Assembly: GCF_018687715.1 (NCBI RefSeq)
Contig: NC_056762.1
Coordinates: forward strand, 23,233,364 to 23,297,363
Direction: 5' to 3'
Origin: Carya illinoinensis
Lineage: Eukaryota > Streptophyta > Magnoliopsida > Fagales > Juglandaceae
DNA length: 64,000 bases
Shown here: positions 1 to 9,723 of the stretch, piece by piece
Position numbering within the stretch: position 1 is the stretch's first letter
How the letters are laid out: every line of letters begins with the position of its first letter
Notes under the pieces: model-generated
Told to the model about the DNA's origin: nothing
Database searches by the model: none
The model's input: only the letters and a program-made list of their open reading frames with translations
Position numbers and translations under genes: made by a program

Positions 1-48
1 AGTTTCATAAATTTATATAGTATTATTTGAAGAATTATATGAATATAC

Positions 49-1311
49 CTGACACAATTCAACAGCTGTGATGTCATGTTTCCCGGCTGCATATATAATC
101 ACTATAGCTAGATAATTAGGATATTTGCTTTGCTCATGGACCTTGATCATAAGGTTGTAACCAGGGTAGCGGCATGAGACCCTTCGGTATTCTACGCTGA
201 TCACACCACGACCAAACAACTCCTTGGCCCCTTTGTTTCCACGGCGTGCCAATCTTTCATAGGCTTGAGGGTTGAGTATGAAGTCAGTGTTGTCACCTTC
301 ACCATAGTCAGTCACCACAACGGTCACTCCTTCCTCACTACAATATTGTGATGATGTGCACCTAACCTAAAGAGTATGTCATCATCAACAAAACCACTAA
401 TCATACATGCTATATTATTATTATTATTATTATTATGGAGACTGTGTAAAACAAATTATATAGGTTACTTCTTCGTTAGTCTATCTAACACAATTATTAT
501 CCTTGAATATCATATAATAGGAAGGGTGTTTCGAGTTAAAGCAAGCTCAAACAGATTGGGCTAGATCATGCTAGCTAGCTAGCTCCTGTGCTATCCTTTA
601 TTCACAACACTAATCCACTTAATTATTCATGCAATACCATGCATTATATTATTTATTAGTTTAGTGAGTACATAAAATATTACTTATTATGGGACCCATT
701 ATATTTATTAAAAAGTCAAAATATTAATATTTTCTTCGATAAGTTGATGTGACAAGCTTCTACATCAGCAGTGTATTTGATGTGTCAAAAAAGAGGCTTG
801 TAATGTTACTTGATAACATGCGCCACAACCAGTTGCATTCCTATATAGCTTAGAGACTCCAGTCACGCTGCCATCATTGACAGTCCTTCCGTATTCTCCA
901 TATCCACAAGTTCCACCTATATGATCACCATTTGATCATGAGCTCAACTGTACACAGATGATATATAAACTAAATAATTTTTACACATTGCTAATTATTG
1001 GTATTAATTAGTATTTGGTAGAGAAAGAAAGGTTTTCAAAATAGTTGAGCAAATAATTCTTTCAGCATGCATTCACATAATAATAACTTGAAATGCCATA
1101 GTTATGAATAACTCCAAATTGGTAGCCAAATAATATCTAAAAGTGTATATGCAGACATACTTGGATTCCCATGACTGTTACCACTACCGTAGTAGGTTGC
1201 TCTTGATGAGTAAGTAAAAGTGCCTTGAGCGGCGCATTTAGCAGGCAAGAGCAGTACCATGCAGATCACACAAAGAATACCAACTTGGTTTTCAAGTACT
1301 GCAAGCCCCAT
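49..1311 (-). CDS. EXLB: Expansin-like B protein, 5' three exons (gene runs off the left edge)
   Basis: Exons read on the minus strand are 1311-1161, 916-810 and 366-49, each bounded by GT/AG and joined in phase (151 nt, 107 nt, 318 nt). Exon 1 gives an N-terminal hydrophobic signal peptide (VGILCVICMVLLLPAKCAA) then the RATYYGS motif. Exon 2 gives GTCGYGEYGRTVNDGSV and GCGACYQ, and exon 3 gives VRC, VVVTDYGEGDNTDFIL and CRYPGYNLMIK. These are the six-stranded DPBB/GH45-like expansin domain and the start of the C-terminal pollen-allergen-type domain. The TDYGEGD block in place of the HFD motif of alpha/beta expansins marks the EXLB subfamily. Secreted cell-wall protein; wall-loosening activity of EXLBs is not proven. 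Exon 3 ends at a donor (CAG|GTATAT) so at least one more exon lies left of position 1. Oddity: the usual first Cys after YYGS (GSPxC) is Ser here (GSGNSHG), so one conserved disulfide may be absent. No stop or frameshift is seen. Confidence 0.9.
413..436. repeat. (TTA)n microsatellite in intron 2 of the expansin-like gene
   Basis: About eight ATT units run uninterrupted just upstream (gene sense) of the exon 3 acceptor at 368-367. Confidence 0.8.
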
Positions 1312-1468
1312 ATCTTAATGGCAAGGTTTCTTGATAAAGGGCCGGGTAAGATAATGGAAGAAAGAGACCCAAACCAAAGCTCTAATTAAGAAGCATGCAG
1401 ACAGAGTTGTAGAAGAAAATGGACGAGGAGACTAATTCGAACTGAGAAGCAAAGAAATCGTAATCTAG

Positions 1469-1478
1469 CATTTATAGG
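1469..1478 (-). promoter_or_regulatory. TATA box of the expansin-like gene
   Basis: On the minus strand the sequence reads CCTATAAATG, about 160 bp upstream of the ATG at 1311. A start site roughly 30 bp further downstream would leave a leader of about 125 nt. This is a motif-and-position call only. Confidence 0.5.
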
Positions 1479-2978
1479 ATTTGAGGGGCGACTAGGAAAG
1501 GTAATGTGTTCAAGTGAGAGAGGCAACTTTTTCTCCCACTTAGGGAGGGAGGAAGGGAATTATATTTGTATTAATTAATGCCAATTGTATGTACGTAGTG
1601 GGTGCTAATTACACAATATATTTATATATATATAATCAATTTTAGGAAAACAAATAATAAAGTAATAATTTATTATTATTTTGATTCAATGATCCATAAT
1701 CTAATATGAGAGTTCTTCTTGAATGGCAAAGACAATCTCTAAAACATGTGATTTTGTTTTTGCATATAGAGAAACCAATGCTTTAGAGCAATCTCAATTC
1801 TCAATAAATTATCATTTTAAAATTAACCGAAGTTTTAACTTTTGTGAGATGAAAATGTCTTAGCCTATTCCATTCACATCCAACCAGATTATCTATTAAT
1901 TTTCTATATAATAAAAAATAATATTTTTAATTTATTTATTTTTATCATATTTTACCATTCTACCAATTATATATTAATTAGTAATCATATTCTACCAAGA
2001 AAAGAAATGCAATATATGCACGGAATCGATGATTTTTATTTTGCATTTACTGTAGCATAAATTAACTGTTCATGCACTTTGCATAATCCACTACCTAGGA
2101 TATTTTTTTTTTGATAAGTAATCCACTACATACGATATTTTGTCCTAATAATAAAAAGATAATATTAAAATAATCCAATGGACACGATATTTAGGTAATC
2201 CATTGAGATATTTGCTCTAATGCTCTTAATATTGAGTACCCCACGAGACCATTTCTATAATAAAAATCAATGCGCGCATTACCTGTTATTACTGTATTAG
2301 CAAGTTGTAGAAAATTGTAGAAAACTGGTAATGCTATTATTTCTCTTTCTGGAATACTCGAGACCTTTATCTGTTATGATATTAAATATATTAATAGAAG
2401 GACTTGGCCCTATTACCCCATTATCTAGCAACGTTCTCGGCATCGTCGTTATTAGTGAGAAAGAATTAATTTCAACATATTTGAAGTGGGATATGGGAAT
2501 CTGGAGAACACGGAAACAAGCTAACAGAAGCCTAAAAAGCTAGCAGAGAAGACGTATTTTGAGAAATTGGATTGAATTTAGATCAATTCAATGATTTTAA
2601 TTTTAAATTAAGTCTAAAATTTAAATACTCAACTTTCAAATAACTAATCTCATCTCAATTCAAAATCTTTTTACATATAGGATCTACAGTCGTTTCCAAC
2701 TCAACACTTCTTTACGTGTGAGATTCATAATCTTTTTCAATTTTCTATAAATACATCTAAACTCATTTTACGTGGACTCTATAAAACTTATTTTACTATT
2801 TCAACTCATTACTATTTATAAAAAATTTAATTCATTTCAATTAGTTTAATATCCAAACGAGGCATAAGAGAGCTCAAAATATAACACACAAATAAAACAC
2901 ACTTCACCCCTAATTCATCATTCTCTCTCTCCCTCATTTTGTTTTATTTTTCAATGGGAAAGCCAAAGTAAAAATTAT
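1479..2978. other. AT-rich intergenic region upstream of the expansin-like gene
   Basis: No coding sequence was recognised. The stretch holds TA-rich simple sequence near 1618-1635 and many short A/T runs. A 70-codon open frame at 2331-2543 has no recognisable domain and is treated as chance. The right end is the insertion site of element A (TSD ATTAT at 2974-2978). Confidence 0.6.
2545..2866. repeat. Possible short AT-rich interspersed repeat
   Basis: The segment ends in ATATCCAAACGAGGC (complement GCCTCGTTTGGATAT), a phrase common at the edges of short plant repeats. Its body is rich in TTTTATAAATA/AACTCATT-type words. No convincing terminal inverted repeat or duplication could be delimited, so the class is unassigned. 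Confidence 0.3.
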
Positions 2979-5191
2979 TGTGATGACTCGCTTTTATGTG
3001 TATTTTCACTGAAAGGTTGTTTTTAATTTAATTAATATATTAGTTTATTTATTTTAAATTAATGTGTTTTAATTAGTTTTTAATTTATTCGAGGTGGTGT
3101 TTAAATTATTTTAGTCGTTTTACGGTTTTTAATATTGTTTTCGACGGATCTGTTTTTAGTTTCCAGAGTAAGGATTGGACCTCATTTCTTTTCTTTTCTC
3201 TTTTTCTTTTTCCCTTTTTCTTTTTCTTTTTCTCCTTTTCTTCCTTCTTTTTCCTCTTTTCCTTCCCGGTTTCTCTCTCCCCGCGCACCACTTCTCTCTT
3301 TTCTCCTTCCTGTTGCCACCCCTTTGACCGCCCAGTTCTCCACCGTCTGGCCACCGTTTAGTGCACCGCCACCACCATTCTCTTCCCCGTCCACCAGAGA
3401 TCATCCTCACCAATTTTCAGAGCCATCGGACCAGCCGTTAGCCTTCGAGAGCTGCCGGAAGTCACTGCACCTGTTCTGTTTTTGCCCCTGTCGCCGGTTT
3501 CTTTCGTAGCCCAGAACCGCCGCTCGCTGGCGGCGTGGCCAACACCACCCACCCAGTTTTCTTCCCCTCTCACCGGTGAACATCCCCACCAAGTTTCACC
3601 TCCATCCGAGCCACCGTTAGCCGCCACAAGCTCCTCCAAGCCATACAGTTTTTCACCGTTTCTGGCGCCGTCGTACCACCTCCGGCCACCATCTTTTCAC
3701 AGCTTCTTCCCTTACCTCTTGCCGACCTAAACCACCCATTTCCGGCCTTGATCCGTTGCCGGAGCAACTCCCACGAGCTCAACTCCGTTCAGCACCTTTT
3801 TGGCCTTCGACCGCCATTTCCACCACCACCCACGGCCAAAACTCATTTCCCTTAGTTTCATAAATATCTCAAGGTCATTCCCTATCAATCACGAGCCTTG
3901 GTTTGTCCCCGTTCAAAAGTGGGTATTTTACAACCCACGGCCACAGTGAATTTACACTGTTACGTTGCTTTCCTTCCGCCGTTTGCAACGCCGAGTGTTT
4001 TCTAAAAATACCATATAGCGCTGTAAGTATTTTCCAAACCCTACTTTCAGATTTAAATATATTTTGCTCATTCAATAATTATTTATCTGTTGGTTGGCTG
4101 ATTCCGGACTGAGTCCGAGGAGTTCGGGGGTCGGATGGATGGTGGACGGAGTTGCTTGTTTTATTGATTTATGGATGGTTGTTTATTTTTGTGCATTGAT
4201 ATCGCATTTACATGGTGCATGCACATGCATTTTTATTTAATTGAGAAAAGTCTGTTTTATTGGCGTAAGTGGATTTTCGGGTGCGTGTGTATCACGACCC
4301 CAAGCCGAGATGGGGTATTATCTCGGTGGAGCTCATCTGGTCACTCGGGAGCGGAATAAACTGAGTGACGTCCCCTGAGTTGTCGCTGGGCGACGACGGG
4401 GGCTAGGGGATGCTTGGCTACGAACGCGCCGGGTGCGAAACCGAGCATCGCTCTACACACCGACTCCATGGCCCTTTGCTGGCGAGCGCTAGAGGATGCT
4501 TGGCTACGAACGCGCGGGGCACGGAACTGGGCATCGCTCGTTAGGTGTCACAAGCGTGGTCGTAACCTGCGGTGTGGCACTGGAGCCAGGGTGTGCAGAT
4601 GACCCCTAGGGGAGGTCATGGTGCATACGGATTAATTGGATGATGGGTTGAGATGGATATAGGCCAAATGTGACTTTTGGCGTGATATTTGGAAAGGATA
4701 TGTTTTTGGGCCAAATGAGATTTTTGGCGTGTGTGAAAAAATATGATTTTATGGGTTTTGCGCATTGGCATCACTTCATGCATATTGTATGAGTTCTAGA
4801 TGTTTTTATCTGGTGGTGTTTGAATTTTACTTACCTACGGCACCATTTTTTATTCCATAGATTTTGGTGCAGAGATCGAGGATGAGGAGGAGGAGGCTGA
4901 GCCCGAGGACGCAGCTCCGCCGGAGTGCTGAAGTTTATGCTTTGTATTTAGATTAAAATTATGTTTGTGTCCTGTAATATTTTAATATGTATGTTTTGAA
5001 CAGCTTTGTATTAAATTAAGAAAAATTTTGATACTTAGTTATATGACTTTGCTATCCACTGCGTGTCCCTTCGTGCACATTTATTGCTTTTACACATACT
5101 TGGCACTCGTCTTAGGGTGGTGACTCGGGTTGTCATCATCCGGACGTCTCGATTTTCCTGTGTCCGTGCGTGGGGATTTGGGGGCGTCACA
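2979..5191 (+). repeat. Element A 5' LTR (2213 bp)
   Basis: It starts TGTGATGACTCG and ends GGGGGCGTCACA, directly followed by the PBS. Internal landmarks are a long pyrimidine tract (about 3180-3300) and a proline/serine-rich-looking GC segment (3300-3800). A near-duplicate block begins GGATGCTTGGCTACGAACGC at 4408 and again at 4494 (86 bp apart). A GAG-codon run sits at 4878-4893. Open frames inside it are consequences of composition, not genes. Confidence 0.93.
4052..4067 (+). promoter_or_regulatory. Candidate LTR TATA region
   Basis: TTTAAATATATTTTGC is the most TATA-like motif in the LTR. It is retained at the equivalent position of all related LTRs in the window (for example 12540, 31388, 38723, 56158, 62158). 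Its use as promoter is inference. Confidence 0.3.
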
Positions 5192-5193
5192 GG

Positions 5194-5205
5194 TGGTATC
5201 AGAGC
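5194..5205 (+). other. Element A primer binding site (initiator tRNA-Met)
   Basis: TGGTATCAGAGC lies 2 bp after the LTR end and is complementary to the 3' end of plant initiator tRNA-Met. It is the start of minus-strand cDNA synthesis. Confidence 0.92.
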
Positions 5206-5473
5206 GGTTTGGCTCTGGGTAAAAACCACATGTCCCGTAGGTAGTACCAGAATGTTTTAAGGTTATGTTAATTAAAGTTGTTATATGTTTTGTTTATTTG
5301 TTTTATTTGTTTGAACTTGTTTGTTTGTTTTTATTTATTTAGTTATGTTTTTGCAAGCTGATTTCTTTTGTTTTGTGTGATGTGGTGTTGGTCTTTGGTT
5401 CTGTTTTTGTTTGTTGTTGGTTTTATTTGTTTTTGTTTTCTTAAAGGGGGTCAAAGGTTGTGGTGGCAGGAAA
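5206..5473 (+). other. Element A leader between PBS and gag ATG
   Basis: About 268 nt, strongly U-rich (TTTGTTT runs), ending TTTTCTTAAAG just before the gag region. Its composition resembles a plant intron (donor candidate around GTAGGTAGTACC, 5227), but no reading frame tests this. The equivalent leaders of B, C and D look the same. Confidence 0.5.
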
Positions 5474-6699
5474 ATGGGGAGGCCAAAGAAATCTACTCAG
5501 GAGCCACGGGACAATACGTCAAGAGATGACTCCATAGCCCAAGCCATACGGCAGATGACGGAGTTTATGCAGCAAAATTTTAGGCCACAGCAGACAGGGC
5601 CTTGGCCACAACCAGGGGGACCTTGACCACAACAAGGGGGTCCCTGGCCTCTATAAGGAGGGCCTTGTCCGCAACAAGAAGGACTTTGGCCACAACCAGG
5701 AGGTCCTTGGCCATATAGGGAGGGCCTTGGCTTTACCCGGGAGGATCTAGCAGCATGGTGCAAGCCGGATGCACCTATGAGCGCTTTCTGGCGCATAGGA
5801 CACCACACTTCACTGGAGAAGAGGATCCGCTTCAAGCTGGAAAGTGGATCAAAGACCTGGAAAGAACTTTTAAGGTGTGTGGTTGCACCGAGGCGCAACA
5901 GGTACTCTACGCCAGCTATCTATTGCAAAGCACCGCTTTTGATTGGTGGGATACCAAGAGGGTGATGTTAGAAGTAGAGTTGGGATCATTCGCCGCTGTA
6001 ACCTGGCAGCGCTTCAAGAAAGAATTTAACGACCGCTTCTTTCCTGCATCAGTAAGGAAGCAAAAGGCAAGAGAGTTCTCAAATTTGGTCCAAGGAGGCA
6101 TGACAGTGGAACAGTACGCCCGAAAGTTTCTAGAACTTGGACGATTTGCTCCCCACCTTATCGCCACAGAGGAGATGCGAGCTAAGCGTTTCCAAGAGGG
6201 ACTACGCCCTGATATACGCCGTATGGTAGTCAGTCATCGGATATCCACTTTTCAGGACTTAGTGGATGTGGCCACCCTTATAGAGCGGGAGAATAATCTG
6301 AGTATGGGCTCCCCTCCAGGACATAAGAGGCGAAGTTTTTCTGGTGAAGGAAGCAGCTCGGGTTCACCTCAGAAATTTATTCAGTGAACCGGAACTTGAC
6401 CTCAAGCATCCTCAGGTGTTCGTATGGGAGGACGGGTGCCAATTTGTGGAGCATGTAATAGAGCTCATGAGGGCGAGTGTGGGCTGAGTGGTGGACCCCA
6501 ATGTTACCGGTGCAGCCAAGTGGGACATATTGCTCGAGAGTGCCCCGTCAGAGTTCAAGGAAGCCGTGGAGGTAGACGCGGTGGAAGAACGAATCCAAGG
6601 CAAGCAGTGCAAGCCCGGGTTTATGCTGTCACACCCAGAGAGGTGGATGATGAGGCACCAGCGACCCATGATGCTGGAGTAATTACAGGTATGGATTAA
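5474..6699 (+). pseudogene. gag: Element A gag (nucleocapsid polyprotein), broken
   Basis: Gag forms the virus-like particle in the cytoplasm and packages the element RNA. The ATG at 5474 opens MGRPKKSTQEPRD, and the matching ATG starts gag in B, C and D. A run of PWPQQGG-type repeats follows, then the retrotransposon Gag core (VQAGCTYERFLAHRTPHFTGEEDP, LQSTAFDWWDTKR, FNDRFFP, GRFAPHL), and a CCHC knuckle (CYRCSQVGHIAREC, with the usual Gly changed to Ser). Breaks: a stop at 5624-5626 within the repeat, a further stop in the next repeats, a 1 bp deletion near 5716 that shifts frame, and stops at 6385-6387 and 6400-6402. The unspliced frame ends at 6697-6699, three codons past a splice-donor-like site. 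Confidence 0.85.
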
Positions 6700-6788
6700 T
6701 TTAATTTAATTTTATGTTGGATTTAATTTTGGTGTATTTGGTTTCTCCTTTGTTATTTTGGATTTCATGGGTTATGTGTTTGGTTCAG
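6689..6788 (+). other. Element A candidate intron at the gag/pol junction
   Basis: A 100 bp T-rich segment runs from GTATGGATTAAT to TTTGGTTCAG. Removing it joins VITG of Gag to [18 protein letters not shown] of protease in one frame; retaining it gives a stop two codons past the donor. The same boundaries exist in elements C and D. No transcript evidence is available from sequence alone. Confidence 0.65.
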
Positions 6789-8456
6789 GGAGAGTCCGTT
6801 TGTATGAGTTTTATGCTTGCACTTTGTTTGATTCTGGTGCTTCACAGTCATTTGTATCTTCCACGTTTGTGCGAATGTGTAATTTGGTCACGGAACCTAT
6901 GCCAAAGTCATTGGTAGTGGCTCTACCCGATGGTGAAATGGTGTGGTGTTCCAATGTTGCTTTGGGATGCCCGTTAAATTTTGATGGAAGGTTCTTGGAT
7001 GCTGATTTGGTTGTGTTTAAGCTGTTGGGTTTTGATATCATCCTCAGGATGGATTGGCTATACCGATATTTTGCGAGTATTAATTGCAAAAGTCGGGTAA
7101 TTATCTTTCAACTTCCAGATGGTGATTGTCTGGAATTTGCGGGGAGTAAGTTAAAAGAAAAGCCGGTAATTATATCGGCAATTCAAGCAAGAAGAGAGAT
7201 TGCATGGGGAGCGGATGCATTCTTAGTTCAGATGGTGTCTACGCCCTCCGAGAAGAAGTCTTTGGTAGACATTCCAGTTTTGGAAGAATTCCCCAATGTG
7301 TTTGTGGATGACTTGCCCGGACTACCCCCTGTTCGGGAAATGGAGTTTGTTATAGACTTGGAACCTGGAGCGGCTCCTGTACATAAAGCTCCTTATCGCA
7401 TGGCACCGTCTGAATTAAAAGAGTTGAAGACTCAATTGCAAGAGCTGGTAGATAAGGGATTTATTCAACCTAGTACGTCGCCGTGGGGTGTGCCAGTTTT
7501 GTTCGTCAAAAATAAAGATGGGACCCTCCGTATGTGCATAGATTATCGGGAATTAAACAGGGTGACCATAAAAAATAAATATCCTCTCCCGCAGATAGAT
7601 GATTTATTTGATCAACTTCAAGGAGCAGCCGTCTTCTCGAAGATTGATTTGAGGTCGGGATACTACGAGCTGAGGATCAGAGACAAGGATGTGCCTAAAA
7701 CTGCTTTCAGGTCGAGGTATGGGCATTATGAATTTAAGGTGATGCAGTTTGGGTTAGCTAATGCCCCTGCTGCTTTCATGGATTTGATGAATCGAGTATT
7801 TCGACCTTATCTGTATTCCTTTGTAGTAGTGTTTATTGATGATATTTTGATTTATTCCCGAGATATTGAAGAGCATGTGTATCACCTTCGTCTGGCAATT
7901 GGGAAATTGAGAGAACACCAGTTATATGCCAAGCTCAGCAAGTGTGAATTCTGGCTGGAGGAAGTCAGATTTCATGGGCATATGATTTCCTGAGACGGAG
8001 TGGCTGTTGATCCTACTAAGGTGGAAGCCATTTTATCATGGCCGCGTCCGACTACAGTGCGCGAGATCCGGAGTTTCTTGGGGCTTGCTGGTTATTACCG
8101 AAATTTGTGGAGGGATTTGCTCGCCTATCCGGACCTCTCACAGCTTTGACTCGGAAGAATGCAGAATTTGTTTGGTCAGATGAGTGTGAGAGAAGCTTCC
8201 AAGAATTAAAGAACAGGTTGACGACGGCACCAGTGTTAGCGCTTCCAGAACCGCATAAGCCATTCGTAGTCTTCAGTGATGCGTCTAAGTTTGGTTTGGG
8301 TTGTGTCCTTATGCAGGAAGGACGGGTTATTGCCTATGCATCTCGTCAGTTAAAGGACCATGAGAAGAATTATCCGACGCACGATTTGGAATTGGCTGCT
8401 ATTGTTTTTGCTCTCAAGATCGGGCGGCACTTTTTGTATGGGGAAGCATGTGAGGT

Positions 8457-9723
8457 AAGTACTGATGACTTGCAAAATTTCATATTGCAGAATTCACAAG
8501 TTCGCTCGAGCGTAGGTTTTTGGCCGCTCGAGCGAATTCAGGCAGATTCAAACGCTCGACTGCCTCTCGACAGGGAACTCGAGCAAGTTGCTGGAAACCA
8601 AAGATCGCTCGAGCGGAGACATTGGCCGCTCGAGCGAAATCAGGCAGAGTCGAACGCTCGACGCGCGCTCGACACCCCGCTCGAGCGAACATCGTATTTT
8701 GACAGAATTAGGGTCTTCCGCCGTGAGACCATATAAAAGCAATTTTTCACTCTAGGGCCGCGAGTTTTGACTGGAGAACACTTCTTGGGAGAGAAAAACA
8801 TAGCTAGAGGGATTCAAATCATCTGTTTTTGGAGATAGAATTCCAATTATTGCACGTATGTTGGAATCATACACGAGCACGAACGGGAGAAAAGCGTTGA
8901 ATCGTTCCCTTGAGCTTTTGACGACGAGTTGCGGCTGCAAGGAGGATTTTTCAGTGTTTATTTTCTTCCCATCTTCTCAGAAAAATTATGGTGAATTCGT
9001 TTATGTTGAATTCCATTTCTAGCATGAGCTAAATTTTCTTCATTCTAGGAAAACGATGTAACCTATTTCCGAACTATGCTTGATTGTCTATGCTAATTTA
9101 ATGCAATTCTCTCTTTGTTTATCTGATTTATTCTGAATTTATTGCTTCTAATTAACTGGCCATTGATTAGATGATAAGTAATCTTGTGATTTGCTATCGA
9201 AAGAGGGAATCATATGGTAGATCTTGGATATTTCAGCATAGGTAAGTATAGAGATCGAAAGACTTGTATGAACCTATGTAGTAATTAAATCATTGGTCTT
9301 ATTGCATTCTTGATTATTGAATTTGCATATTCTTGTGTGAATTGATAACCAAGAGTCAATTCCAATTGACTATTGAAAGAGGCTTTTGGATGAATTAGAG
9401 ATTTGCTAATAGACAAAAGAGATTTAAATTAAATTAGCTGGATGAGAAAAGCATAGTGAAGAAGTAGGTGAAATCGATTTCCTAGAAGTTTTCTTCCCAT
9501 TAATTTGATCTTCGAACGTCAGTGTTATTTCCTTTGCATATTTTTCTTTGAGTTGATCTAGTTTAAATTGCAACTACAAAAATCTTAGTGATTCCTCTAG
9601 ATAAAATCAAGTTTAGTATAATTTTGGTATTTGGCAAACGTAAGGTACTAATCCCTGAGGACGATACTCTTCTTATTACTTTACTATAAAACTACAATAC
9701 TGTGTACTTGCAGTTTTGCACTG
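8457..9723 (+). mobile_element. Insert in element A: probable LTR fragment or non-autonomous element
   Basis: Compared with elements C and D, the RNase H frame breaks after GEACEV and resumes at CAAGTACCATCCGGGGAAGG. Between them lies unrelated DNA, and about 125 bp of RNase H is missing. The insert has clustered CGCTCGAGCG palindromes (8503-8687), a TATA-like ATATAAAAGC (8731-8740), long AT-rich body, and near its right end AATCCCTGAGGACGATACTC followed by GTACTTGCAG. The latter phrase is typical of the 3' end of some plant LTRs. No coding potential was recognised. Exact ends and TSD were not resolved, so a solo LTR, a truncated element or a recombination product are all possible. Confidence 0.55.
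8503..8687. repeat. Two ~103 bp imperfect tandem units with CGCTCGAGCG palindromes
   Basis: CGCTCGAGCG occurs at 8503, 8525, 8606, 8627 and 8678. The pair 8503/8525 and the pair 8606/8627 start two copies of a 102-103 bp unit that also share TTGGCCGCTCGAGCGAA and the words CAGGCAGA and AACGCTCGAC. The cluster lies about 45-230 bp upstream of the TATA-like motif, so a promoter role is possible but unproven. Confidence 0.8.

Noticed and set aside
3106..3394. Lys/Arg/Glu- or Phe/Ser-rich open frames on both strands (also at 11585-11842, 17064-17407, 22401-22896, 30421-30699, 49439-49687, 55183-55474, 61195-61756)
   Set aside because: They lie over the pyrimidine tract of the chromovirus LTRs and exist on both strands in several frames; low-complexity artefacts, not genes.
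3875..4112. 66-69 codon frames repeated in many places (also 12357-12600, 31065-31449, 38546-38783, 48944-49141)
   Set aside because: Conserved because the LTR DNA is conserved; present on both strands and without domain content.
6758..6788. Treating the upstream end of the pol open frame as the natural Pol start
   Set aside because: The first codon of the frame in A is not ATG, the sequence before the acceptor differs in frame between A, C and D, and the protein only becomes conserved at the GRV...LYEFYA block after the AG.
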